A DNA stretch of 64,000 bases from Blastocladiella emersonii ATCC 22665 (taxonomy: Eukaryota > Blastocladiomycota > Blastocladiomycetes > Blastocladiales > Blastocladiaceae), in assembly GCA_025594325.1 (NCBI GenBank), contig JANHCV010000002.1, positions 1,612,001 to 1,676,000 on the forward strand. Direction: 5' to 3'. Each line of letters starts with the position of its first letter. Position 1 is the stretch's first letter. Positions 55,926-63,905 of the stretch are shown piece after piece. Both the position numbers and the translations under genes were made by a program. Under the pieces are notes generated by a model. That model ran no database searches. It saw only the letters and a list, made by a program, of their open reading frames with translations, and was not told the origin of the DNA.

Positions 55926-58900
55926 TTAGAGCTCGTTGTTGTCCTCGTTGTCGTCCTCGTCCTTGTCCATCTCCAGGACAAACGGCGCCGAATTGGCCGG
56001 GGGTCGGTTCCAGGTCTTGTACATGACAAAGTACAGAATGTCGTCTGTCCACTTCAGGTTACTGTACTTCTTGCCGCGTACTGAGACCCGGGGTTCGTCC
56101 TTGTCTGGCACAGCAAGGCACTTGTTAAAGTAGGTGCCAAGAAGCCTGTTTAGGACTGTTGCTGTGTCACACTTGTAATACCCAAGCTTCTTGAAGTACT
56201 TGTGGATGTCTGCTTCAAACTTGGCGGGGATGGTGGCCTGGATGTTGAACTCCTTGGACGTGCGGAGGTCCATGTCGTTGTGTTCCAGGAGCTTGTGCAG
56301 GACGTGGCCCTTGTCCTTGGTGTAAAAGTGCTGGATACGCTCCATGAAGCTCTCCGCGTTGTCGTCCCAGATGATCTTCATGTTGTCCATGCTCAGACCA
56401 TTGAACTTGTGGATGAAGAAGGCCTTGCGGATGGAGAGGGAGATGATCCAGTCCGGGTCCTTGATGGTACCTTTGCAGTAGGCACGCATGAGCTCCTTGG
56501 ATGGTGGCTGGACGTTTGCCCATTCGAAAGACCAGCCCGACGTCATGATATCCTTAATCTCAGGGTGCGCCTTGTAGTAGTACTCGGGGGAGTCGTCCAT
56601 GACAACGTTGGCGACCTTGCGGAAGGCGTCAAAGACCTTGAGGCAGAAGGTCACAGCGGCCATCTCGTTCTCAAGATCCGTGTTCTTGACAATAGCCCGG
56701 TGAGGTTTGCCGACCGAGTCCGAGTCAATGACCTGTAACTTGTTCATGTACGCGCCGTGGCAACCATTGCTGATCATAAACACGATCTTGTTGTCAATGG
56801 GGTAGCGCACGCGGTAGATTGCCTGGAAGAAGTTGCGGGCAGGGACCCAGGACTTGTAGCGCGCGTACACCTTGTGGAAGACGTCTGGCTTTGAAAAGTT
56901 GACCCCCACAGTGATCTTGAGGTTGGCAATGACTATACGGACCGTATCATTGCCCCACACAGAGTCAGGGTCAATGAGTTCCTTGTCCTCGTGGTTGGGG
57001 CGGTCGCCGTGGTAGAGCTTGATCTGCTTGCCAATCTTCCACGTCTCCTCGGCAAAGACCCGCTCGAGGTACTTGCCAAAGGTCTGCACCGACCACTTGG
57101 TTGACTTCTTGCATGGTCGTGGGAGGAAGAGGTAGAGCTTCTTGTTGGCCTTGAGGTCGGCAATGATGTTGCTCTCCATGATGTCTTCGGCGGACTTCTT
57201 GTTGTCCTTGTCGTCAGTGATGAGGCTCATCTTGCGCGGCTCAAAATTCTTGCCGAGCGTGTTCGTGATCACCTTGATCTTACCATGGAGTATGGTCTTG
57301 ATGTTGTGCTCGACAGTAAAGGAGCGGAGGACATCCATGGTCAGGTTTGTGACAAACGCGTCCATGAAGATACCCTTGCTGCCCTTGTGCTCGCACAGCG
57401 TCTTGAAGGCCTTGAGGTTGGCCTTGAGGTTGTTGCAAATGGTGGTTGTGTGCAACTTGGCGTCCTGGAACATCTTGAGGACCGTCTCGGACTCATCCAC
57501 CACAACAATGTTGTAGGGCTCGGTCAAGTAGTGCAGCAAGCACGGCGAGACAATGAGTTGCTTGTGATCCCCCAGTGTCTTCTTGTCCTTGATGCTGCGG
57601 TAGTTGACAAAGCCAAGCTTCTGTTCGCGGGCTCGACCCTCGGTGTTGTGGGCCAGGGTGATGCGAGGTGTGATCCAGACCACTCGCGCGTCTGGGTACT
57701 TGGCAATGTAGTCGCAAACAGCGCCTGTCTTGTTGGAGCCCATGCCCGTGGCCAGCACGTTGAACTTGGCCTCGGTAATGTCGTTGCAGCTCAGGAACTG
57801 GTTGGGGCTGGTGACGTCCACCGGTACCTCAAGCGACTGCTCAAACTTGGCCATGGCCTTGGACTTGAACGCGTCTGGGAACCGCTTGTAGAAGATGGCC
57901 TTGACGAACGTGTCCAGCACCTGGTAGTTGTCGTTGCTGGCAATCTCGTTCCATCGGTCCCAGTACTTTTGCATGCGCTGAGCCGAGTTGTCCTGCTGCG
58001 ACGTCCACGCCCAGAACTGGTCAAATGTGACCCCTTTGCGCATGGCCCATGTCATGATCCGCCAGGTCACGTTGTTGTGGAACGCGTTCTTGGGGCTGAT
58101 GGGGATGTTGTGGAGGATCTTGAGGGGCGTGGCGTCGTAGTAGAAGAAGTCAGGGTTGATCTGCACGTCCTTGAACTTGGGGATGTCAAGGTTGTAGTTG
58201 AGGCGACCCGCGTGGCGCTTGGTCCGCGCTTCCTTGGCCTTGGCAGTCACAAACTCTTCAAAGGACAGGTCCGAGACCGACGCGCAGTTGGGGTCAAAGT
58301 CGCACTGGATCAAGTGCTTGGACAGGCGGTCCTTGTTACCCGAGATCCACACGCCAGGTGTCTTCTTGGGCTTGGACTGGTTGATGCACTTCATGAAGCG
58401 GTGCTTGCTGTACACGCTGGAGTCAAAGCCAAGCTTGACGTGGTCGGGGTGGCTGCAGAACAGCTTCAGGAACGGCATGTCCTTGAGCGTGACTGTGTAG
58501 TTGCTGAGGACAATGTGCCATGACTTTTTGAGGTCTGTCTCATAGCCGCAGACCTGGAGGTTGGCGCCGGGGAACTGGGCCAGGATGACCTTCTTGATGA
58601 CGTCCAGGGTCACGTCCTTGCAGTTGCCTGGGCAGTCAATGTCAAAGTAGACCTTGGACAGGCGCTCAGGGTGGACCATCTCCTGGATGCAGCGGTTCTT
58701 GTTGAGGAGCCTGGCCAGGTCAGCTGTCTTGACCTTGGCAAAGTAGTGCGCCGCCTTGGGTTGGCTGTGGTTGTCGACGCCCTTGTTGATGAGGCGCTTG
58801 ATGACCGTCTTGTCGTCTTGCAGCTCGGACAAGAGCTTGCACTGAGGGCCCATTTCATCACCACCTTCATCCTTGCCATGGTACCACTGGAGACCAAAGG

Positions 58901-58940
58901 ATTTGCCACCTGCATTTTTGGGGACCGTCTTGCAGACCAT
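55926..58940 (-). CDS. Primase fused to origin-binding-protein-like SF2 helicase
   Basis: 1004 residues, no intron. The ATG at 58940 is preferred over upstream in-frame codons, which run through repeats. Residues ~60-240 match an archaeo-eukaryotic primase (AEP) core: VYFDIDC with Asp100-x-Asp102, KSWHIV with Ser140/His142, and DSSVYSKHRFMKC with Asp173 and Arg181. A PriCT-like linker follows (WRIMTWAMRKGVTFDQFW). Residues ~390-800 form a superfamily-2 helicase of the herpes UL9/origin-binding type: motif I ATGMGSNKTGAV (398-405), motif Ia WITPRITLA, motif II VVVDESE (482-485), and a late motif with QAIYRVRY. Such proteins start replication of DNA viruses and large transposons by opening the origin and laying primers. 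It faces away from the repeat region 58941-59662. This combination is known from giant viruses and some eukaryotic elements. Confidence 0.82.
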   Translation of the reverse strand: MVCKTVPKNAGGKSFGLQWYHGKDEGGDEMGPQCKLLSELQDDKTVIKRLINKGVDNHSQPKAAHYFAKVKTADLARLLNKNRCIQEMVHPERLSKVYFDIDCPGNCKDVTLDVIKKVILAQFPGANLQVCGYETDLKKSWHIVLSNYTVTLKDMPFLKLFCSHPDHVKLGFDSSVYSKHRFMKCINQSKPKKTPGVWISGNKDRLSKHLIQCDFDPNCASVSDLSFEEFVTAKAKEARTKRHAGRLNYNLDIPKFKDVQINPDFFYYDATPLKILHNIPISPKNAFHNNVTWRIMTWAMRKGVTFDQFWAWTSQQDNSAQRMQKYWDRWNEIASNDNYQVLDTFVKAIFYKRFPDAFKSKAMAKFEQSLEVPVDVTSPNQFLSCNDITEAKFNVLATGMGSNKTGAVCDYIAKYPDARVVWITPRITLAHNTEGRAREQKLGFVNYRSIKDKKTLGDHKQLIVSPCLLHYLTEPYNIVVVDESETVLKMFQDAKLHTTTICNNLKANLKAFKTLCEHKGSKGIFMDAFVTNLTMDVLRSFTVEHNIKTILHGKIKVITNTLGKNFEPRKMSLITDDKDNKKSAEDIMESNIIADLKANKKLYLFLPRPCKKSTKWSVQTFGKYLERVFAEETWKIGKQIKLYHGDRPNHEDKELIDPDSVWGNDTVRIVIANLKITVGVNFSKPDVFHKVYARYKSWVPARNFFQAIYRVRYPIDNKIVFMISNGCHGAYMNKLQVIDSDSVGKPHRAIVKNTDLENEMAAVTFCLKVFDAFRKVANVVMDDSPEYYYKAHPEIKDIMTSGWSFEWANVQPPSKELMRAYCKGTIKDPDWIISLSIRKAFFIHKFNGLSMDNMKIIWDDNAESFMERIQHFYTKDKGHVLHKLLEHNDMDLRTSKEFNIQATIPAKFEADIHKYFKKLGYYKCDTATVLNRLLGTYFNKCLAVPDKDEPRVSVRGKKYSNLKWTDDILYFVMYKTWNRPPANSAPFVLEMDKDEDDNEDNNEL

Positions 58941-58980
58941 GTTGTTATGATGAGGTAACAGAAAAGGTGACAGGACAGGT

Positions 58981-58992
58981 GCGTTTAAACGC
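58981..58992 (-). promoter_or_regulatory. Palindrome GCGTTTAAACGC upstream of primase-helicase
   Basis: A perfect 12-base palindrome, 40 bases before the ATG at 58940. The mirror-image position before the divergent gene carries GCGTTCAAACGC. Equal spacing suggests paired promoter elements. Confidence 0.5.
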
Positions 58993-59109
58993 GCAGGATT
59001 TAGCGTTAATGACTGGGCCCGGGAGCCCTTGCTGGCATGACCCATGACTTGCCACTGTCCAGGCCCATCTAACCTTGCATGACCTGACCCTGACCCAGAC
59101 ACGACCTCC

Positions 59110-59540
59110 CCCATGAGCCCGACTTGGGAACCAGCAGGGTCCGAGGTCACGACCACCAAACCGTGACCTGGTAAGCGACTGAGTCCGAGGTCACGACCCT
59201 CCCATGCTCCCAACTTGGGAGCCAGCAGGGCCCGAGGTCACGATCCTTGAACTGTGACCTGGGCAGCGACTGAGGGCAAAGTCACCGACCCCCCATGCTC
59301 CCGACTTGGGAGCCAATTGCGTCTCAGGTCACGATCCTTGAACCGTGACCTGGGCAGCAACTGAGGGCAAAGTCACCAACCCCCCATGCTCCCGACTTGG
59401 GAGCCAGTAGGGTCCGAGGTCACAACCCCCATGAGCCCAACTTGGGAGCCAGTAGGGTCCGAGGTCACGACCCCCATGAGACCAACTTGGGAGCCAGTAG
59501 GGTCCAAGGTCACAAACCTCTCAAACCGTGACCTGGGCCC
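59110..59540. repeat. Tandem repeat array with CTCCCAACTTGGGAG palindromes
   Basis: Six copies of a unit around ACTTGGGAGCCAG at about 59122, 59212, 59303, 59394, 59440 and 59484: three steps of about 90 bases, then two of about 45. The best copy, GCTCCCAACTTGGGAGC at 59206-59222, is a 17-base palindrome. Each unit also carries AGGTCAC. The change from 90- to 45-base pitch looks like loss of the GTGACCT half in the last copies. Confidence 0.75.
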
Positions 59541-59609
59541 TCCCACGGTCCATGACTTGCCACCATCATGACCCTGACCCAGGCCCAGCTACCCAGAAAA
59601 AAGAACGTT

Positions 59610-59621
59610 GCGTTCAAACGC
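59610..59621 (+). promoter_or_regulatory. GCGTTCAAACGC upstream of recombinase-like gene
   Basis: Near-palindrome, one base different from the copy at 58981, lying 41 bases before the ATG at 59663. A T-rich CCTTTTTGTTG follows about 12-25 bases before the ATG, comparable to CCTTTTCTGTTA before the primase-helicase gene. Confidence 0.5.
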
Positions 59622-59662
59622 ACTTGAGCCCATGGAGCCTTTTTGTTGACAGTCAGTAAACC

Positions 59663-60805
59663 ATGGCGCTTGACTCTCTTGCCTCCCAGGTCGCCATTGC
59701 CCTCGCTCAGCACTTTGCCGCCGATGTAGTGCACCAAGTGCTCAATGGTATCAAGCCGCTGCTGGCATCCTTTGACGAGCGGCTCAAGGGAGTTGAGACC
59801 AGCCTCGCCGCGCTGGCTGCAGTGTTGCGTAACTGCAATCACCGTCCCAATCACACCCCCGTCGACGAGTCTGGCGAGCCCATGGACACTGATCCCCAGG
59901 TCAAGTACGTGCAGATGACCGAGGAATCCATTGCGGCGTGCGTCAATGCGCGTGTTCAGAACAAGCACGGGGAACTGGTTGAGCTGAGCGACACGGACAA
60001 GGCCAAGGCATCCCGCGTGCTCTGTGCCTTTGCCAAGTCGGGCATGGACATTGAAGACGTTGATGCCGTGTCCAAAGCTGTGGCAGCGTACCACGCGTCC
60101 AAGGGCGAGCAGGGGCTGCAGGTTGAGACGCTCAAGGCCCTGGCCAAGTACTGCACCTGGAATGGTCAGCCTGAACTTGGGGCCAAGTACACAGAGGCCA
60201 AGAAGCAGGACGCTGCCGACTTCTGCAACGCGCGCAAGGAACTCGAGTCTGGTGCGCTCCCGAGCCGTGACGCCATTCGCACTGCTATTGTTGATGCAAA
60301 GGGCTGGGACTCGGGCACGGGGCTTCTGCGTCTGTACCTCCAAGTCGTGAGTGCAGTGCGCAGCGACCCCGCGTTCCTGACCACAAAGCCAATCACTGGG
60401 TACCCGTACTACGACCCAGAGACCCAGATTCTGGCCAGCAATGTCATTGTCAAGACAGAGGGCTGTGGCTACAACTTCTCGCACACAGTTAGTGAGCCCA
60501 AGGTCGCCGCCGCTCTTGAGCGTATCATTGCCCAGCGTCTTGCCAAAGGCCATGACTTTGTCTTCAACAACTACACCTGCGAGGAGCTCAAGGACACCAT
60601 GCTCCGCAAGAGGGTTAGCAACACCTGGTGCAAGTCAATTCACCGGGCTGCAGAGACAGTTGGCTTTGAGGATGGCGGCGTGGCAGTGATCCGCCGTATC
60701 TCCACCAGCGAGAACTTTGCCGCGCAGCAAGCTATTGCTGACCGCGCACACGAGATGGGTCACAGCGTCCCTGTTGCCCTGACCTACTACATGACGCCTC
60801 AGTAA
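59663..60805 (+). CDS. Tyrosine-recombinase-like protein
   Basis: 380 residues, no intron. The N-terminal 90 residues contain a possible coiled coil (VLNGIKPLLASFDERLKG); residues 85-215 are helical, as in the core-binding domain of tyrosine recombinases. The C-terminal part aligns by eye with their catalytic domain: Arg233 in AVRSDPAF (box I), Lys264 in VIVKTEG (beta-hairpin lysine), the helix SNTWCKSIHRAAETVGF, Arg344/345 in VIRRISTSENFA (box II, whose usual His is replaced), and His367 with Tyr376 in MGHSVPVALTYY, at the standard nine-residue spacing. It would cut and rejoin DNA through a 3'-phosphotyrosine. The neighbouring integrase starts 28 bases downstream, so the two are probably co-expressed. 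The identification rests on motif order only; overall similarity to known families could not be tested. Confidence 0.6.
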   Translation: MALDSLASQVAIALAQHFAADVVHQVLNGIKPLLASFDERLKGVETSLAALAAVLRNCNHRPNHTPVDESGEPMDTDPQVKYVQMTEESIAACVNARVQNKHGELVELSDTDKAKASRVLCAFAKSGMDIEDVDAVSKAVAAYHASKGEQGLQVETLKALAKYCTWNGQPELGAKYTEAKKQDAADFCNARKELESGALPSRDAIRTAIVDAKGWDSGTGLLRLYLQVVSAVRSDPAFLTTKPITGYPYYDPETQILASNVIVKTEGCGYNFSHTVSEPKVAAALERIIAQRLAKGHDFVFNNYTCEELKDTMLRKRVSNTWCKSIHRAAETVGFEDGGVAVIRRISTSENFAAQQAIADRAHEMGHSVPVALTYYMTPQ

Positions 60806-60833
60806 TCCTTTTGTCTCCGCCTTTGTTAATACA

Positions 60834-61946
60834 ATGTATGCCCACGAAGAGCCGCTCACAGACGCACAGCAAGCATTCCTGACAGACTTGTACTACAAGC
60901 ACGGCCACGTAGGTGTTGGCATCCGTTGGCTCTTTGACATTGTGTCCAGAGAGAACACAGGGAAGCACATCTACCGCGCCCAGCTAGAGAGATGGCTCGG
61001 CAAACAGTCTGTGAGGCAGCAGTACAAACGCGCACCTCAGAAGCGCCAAGACATTCGAAGCATCAACTCAACAAGTCCTGGCCGCAACTTTCAGCTCGAC
61101 CTCATTGACATGGGCGAAAACGGTACGTACAAGGGCTTCCGTTACATTCTCACGTGTGTCAACCTGGCGAGCCGCCGCGTCTACCTCCAACCCATCAAGA
61201 CCAAGGACAAGACGCGGGAAGCATGGTCCAGCGTGGTCGCCAAGCACAGCCTTGCACCTGCCACGATCCAGACGGACAATGGGACCGAGTTCTTTGGAAT
61301 AGAGGCCGGGACCAAGGCCAAGCACATCAAGGGCAAGGCAGGAGTGCCATACGGTCAAGGTGTCATTGAGCGTATGAACGGGACCATCCGCCGGATGCTC
61401 ACACCGTGGCTGTCCATCCCGGGCAACAACGACTGGCCCAAGCACCTCGAGACCATTGAATCTGTCATCAACAGCAGCAAGTCGAGGGCCACGGGCAGGG
61501 CGCCCAACGAGTTCCATGACATGCCCCGCAAAACGGCCAAGGAAGAGCTCAAGGCAATCCGAGCTGCCAAGGGCAAGCCCGAGGGCAACCCTCTGAGCGC
61601 GTTGCTGAAGGTAGGGACCCAGGTCCGAGTCCGCGAGCCGTACAAGACTGCCATGGAGGCCAAGGGGAAGCCGGTCTGGTCGCCGACCGTGAGCCAGGTC
61701 CAGGTCGTGCGCAAGGGGTCGGGCGTGAGCAAGCCAAGCTACAAGGTCCAAGGCCTCAAGGGCTTCTACCCTCGAAGCGACGTCCAGCCAGTCACAGCGA
61801 CCCAGGACCCGCCAACAAGGCAGCGCGTAGGTCCAGGTCTTCCAAGGCTCCCTGTTGCGCGCACCCCAGTCACGCCAAGGGAGCCCTCGACCCGGGTCAG
61901 GCGCGTCCCAGTCCGAGTCCAAGAAAAGTGGGACCGCGGGCTTTAG
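60834..61946 (+). CDS. DDE (rve) integrase of Polinton/retroviral type
   Basis: 370 residues, no intron. The N-terminal ~70 residues are helical (HIYRAQLERWLGKQSVRQQY) but lack a clear HHCC zinc finger. The catalytic core has Asp89 (or Asp92) in FQLDLIDM, Asp148 in IQTDNGTEF and Glu179 in GVIERMNGTI; the second Asp and Glu are 30 residues apart, near the usual 35. The C-terminal part has VGTQVRVREPYKTAM and VQVVRKG ... YKVQGLKGFYPRSDVQPV, the SH3/chromo-like fold typical of Polinton-type integrases, then a Pro/Arg-rich tail. It would insert the element into host DNA by strand transfer. Its stop codon overlaps the stop of the convergent fibre gene by two bases. Confidence 0.87.
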   Translation: MYAHEEPLTDAQQAFLTDLYYKHGHVGVGIRWLFDIVSRENTGKHIYRAQLERWLGKQSVRQQYKRAPQKRQDIRSINSTSPGRNFQLDLIDMGENGTYKGFRYILTCVNLASRRVYLQPIKTKDKTREAWSSVVAKHSLAPATIQTDNGTEFFGIEAGTKAKHIKGKAGVPYGQGVIERMNGTIRRMLTPWLSIPGNNDWPKHLETIESVINSSKSRATGRAPNEFHDMPRKTAKEELKAIRAAKGKPEGNPLSALLKVGTQVRVREPYKTAMEAKGKPVWSPTVSQVQVVRKGSGVSKPSYKVQGLKGFYPRSDVQPVTATQDPPTRQRVGPGLPRLPVARTPVTPREPSTRVRRVPVRVQEKWDRGL

Positions 61947-63886
61947 AGCAGGGTCCAGTGGCTTTGAATGATGACCTGGCAGTCGTTGGCAACTGCGACT
62001 GACGGGATCCAGATGAAAGAGTAGCTCTTGGCCGCGTCAAGGTACTCAATGCTCGAGAACTGAAGGAACTGGACATTGCCTTCAGCACGGCACCCGGTGA
62101 CAAGCGACACTGCAATCATGTCCGTCATATTGTACAGCGCAAAGTTCACAGTGTGGGCTCCAGGGAGCGCGCCGTTTGCGTAGTAGCCCTTTGCATGGAC
62201 GAGGTAGTAGCCACTGACAGGGGGTTTGACGCATCCATTGATCACAGACGTGAACGCGCCCGCTGTGGACTGGAACGCAAAGGTGGCCGGGCCCGTTGAT
62301 GCTGTGCCGCCAATGATCTTGCCGCCCGTGGTCACTCCATTTGTAGAGCGGTGCTCGGCCTGAGCGACGTACCGGGTCGTGCCAGACCGCGAGTCAACGT
62401 ACGCCTTGTTTGCCGCGTTGGTGCCTGCCACTGGAGCAAGGTCAAGGGTGAGCTGCCCTGTGAAGCGACCAGTGCCATTGACGCGGAACCTTTCTGTGCC
62501 AAGCGTCGCCGAGCCCACGACCACATTGCCGCCACCTGCCACAAGGGAGACCCCGCCTGTGGTCGCAGACGCATTCTCAATGTTACCCGCCGCTGTGCAT
62601 GCCAGGTTGCTTCGCAGTACGCCTGCCTGCTTAAAGTCGACGTACGTCAATGTATTGGCAGCCGAGTCAAAGACAAGGTTCGCGCTTGTGGCATTCCGGA
62701 CCAGGACGTTGGGCACAGTCAGTTGCTTGCCAACTCCAAGACCACCAGCAATGGTGACTGCTCCAGTGCTTGATGTCAAACTGTCCGTCGTATTTGCAAA
62801 GGCAAAGGCAGCGCCGAGTCCAAGGGTGGACTGGGGGAGCGTGCCAGTGACCGAGGCTGCGCTCACGGCCGTGACCTTGGCCGAGACGTCGGGGAGTCGT
62901 GCCAGGTCAATGGTCCCTGCAAGCTTGGCCGAGTCAATGCCAGATGCCAGCTTGGCGTTGGTCAGGGTCCCGTTGGCGATGCGGGCAGGGTCAAGGATCC
63001 CAGTGAGCTTGACCGCCGACACGTCCGCGACCTTGGCGTCCGTGACTGCGCCTGCTGCCAGGTGGGCTGTTCCAATGGACCCGACGTTGAGCTTGCCCCC
63101 ATCAATGCCAGTTGCCAGCTTGGCGTTGGTCACGGCCGCGTCTGCCAGGACCAGGGAGCCAACCGTGCCTGCTGCCAGCTTGGACCCGTCGATGCCAGCT
63201 GCCACCTTGGCGTTGGATACAGCACCGTCTGCCAGGGCTCCCGTCCCAATAGTCCCTGCAACGAGCTTGGACCCAGACACAGACGCGACCTTGGCATCTG
63301 TGACTGCCAGGTCGATGAGAGCCACTGTGCCGACTGTGCCTGCCACGAGCTTGGACCCAGACACGGACGCGACCTTGGCATCAGTCACTGAGCCGTCTGC
63401 CAGGACCGAGGTCCCAACTGTGCCTGCCACGAGCTTGGACCCAGACACCGACGCGACCTTGGCATCAGTCACTGAGCCGTCTGCCAGAACCGAGGTCCCA
63501 ATGGCTGGGAGGTTGGACGCACTGAGTACGCCCACAACCTTGGACGCAGACACAGTGTCCAGCTGAGCATCAACGAGCTTGCCTGTGACCTGCCCTGCTG
63601 TAATCGTGGCGACCTTGTCGGCCGTGATGCTGGCTGGGAGCAGCTGTGCCGTACCAACCGACTTGACATAGAGCCCTGCTGCGCCCACGCCAAGGGTCTG
63701 GTTGTCGACCTTGGCCGACACAGTGGTCCCTGAGACTGCCACGCCAGGGCCAGCAACAGGTGTGCCAACCGTGGCGTACACGGCACTGATGGCCGCATCA
63801 ACGTAGGCCTTGGACACGTCCGGGACCCCCGTGGTAGACACGGTCAGAGACGCAGTACTTGAGACGTTAAAGATATTCTTGACCAT
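61943..63886 (-). CDS. Fibre-like structural protein with C1q-like head
   Basis: 647 residues from the ATG at 63886; in-frame codons further upstream overlap the divergent gene and are discounted. The N-terminus (MVKNIFNVSSTASLTVSTTG) leads into a long shaft of near-identical turns such as VTDAKVASVSGSKLVAGTVG (28-residue unit) and shorter versions (NAKLATGIDGGKLNVGSIG), like phage and giant-virus tail or head fibres that form trimeric beta-helices. A middle part (residues ~350-500) reads like phage-type fibre domains ending near LTLDLAPVAGTNAANKAYVD. The last ~130 residues look like a C1q/TNF-like jelly roll (FAFQSTAGAFTSVI, VSGYYLVHAKGYY, YSFIWIPSVAV). A host-attachment or surface role is inferred, suggesting that the element makes or once made particles. 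Confidence 0.75.
   Translation of the reverse strand: MVKNIFNVSSTASLTVSTTGVPDVSKAYVDAAISAVYATVGTPVAGPGVAVSGTTVSAKVDNQTLGVGAAGLYVKSVGTAQLLPASITADKVATITAGQVTGKLVDAQLDTVSASKVVGVLSASNLPAIGTSVLADGSVTDAKVASVSGSKLVAGTVGTSVLADGSVTDAKVASVSGSKLVAGTVGTVALIDLAVTDAKVASVSGSKLVAGTIGTGALADGAVSNAKVAAGIDGSKLAAGTVGSLVLADAAVTNAKLATGIDGGKLNVGSIGTAHLAAGAVTDAKVADVSAVKLTGILDPARIANGTLTNAKLASGIDSAKLAGTIDLARLPDVSAKVTAVSAASVTGTLPQSTLGLGAAFAFANTTDSLTSSTGAVTIAGGLGVGKQLTVPNVLVRNATSANLVFDSAANTLTYVDFKQAGVLRSNLACTAAGNIENASATTGGVSLVAGGGNVVVGSATLGTERFRVNGTGRFTGQLTLDLAPVAGTNAANKAYVDSRSGTTRYVAQAEHRSTNGVTTGGKIIGGTASTGPATFAFQSTAGAFTSVINGCVKPPVSGYYLVHAKGYYANGALPGAHTVNFALYNMTDMIAVSLVTGCRAEGNVQFLQFSSIEYLDAAKSYSFIWIPSVAVANDCQVIIQSHWTLL
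63261..63512. repeat. 84-bp tandem repeats inside the fibre gene
   Basis: Units starting ACGAGCTTGGACCCAGACAC at 63261, 63345 and 63429, exactly 84 bases (28 codons) apart and nearly identical in DNA, the third diverging near its end. They encode the shaft turns, and the low divergence points to recent expansion or gene conversion. Confidence 0.85.
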
Positions 63887-63905
63887 GTTTAACCTTAAGC
63901 AACAG

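Larger units (their letters stand above)
58941..59662. other. Divergent repeat-rich region, candidate replication origin
   Basis: The 722 bases between the divergent primase-helicase and recombinase-like genes contain no gene. Four inverted pairs of AGGTCAC and GTGACCT, 12 bases apart, lie at 59144-59169, 59235-59260, 59326-59351 and 59507-59534 (14 apart), with three further single AGGTCAC copies. Six copies of an ACTTGGGA-centred box lie between them. Direct copies of CATGACTTGCCAC flank the array (near 59040 and 59549). Repeated inverted sites beside a gene for an origin-binding-type helicase are what a viral origin would look like; this is inference. Confidence 0.55.

Noticed and set aside
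58941-59213. N-terminal extension of the primase-helicase into the repeat region
   Set aside because: The frame stays open by chance through the repeats and begins at a non-conserved position; MVCKTV at 58940 gives a compact start with a promoter palindrome 40 bases ahead.
59110-59540. CRISPR-like array
   Set aside because: Repeat spacing changes from 90 to 45 bases, the spacers are themselves repeats, and the host is eukaryotic; an origin or regulatory array fits better.
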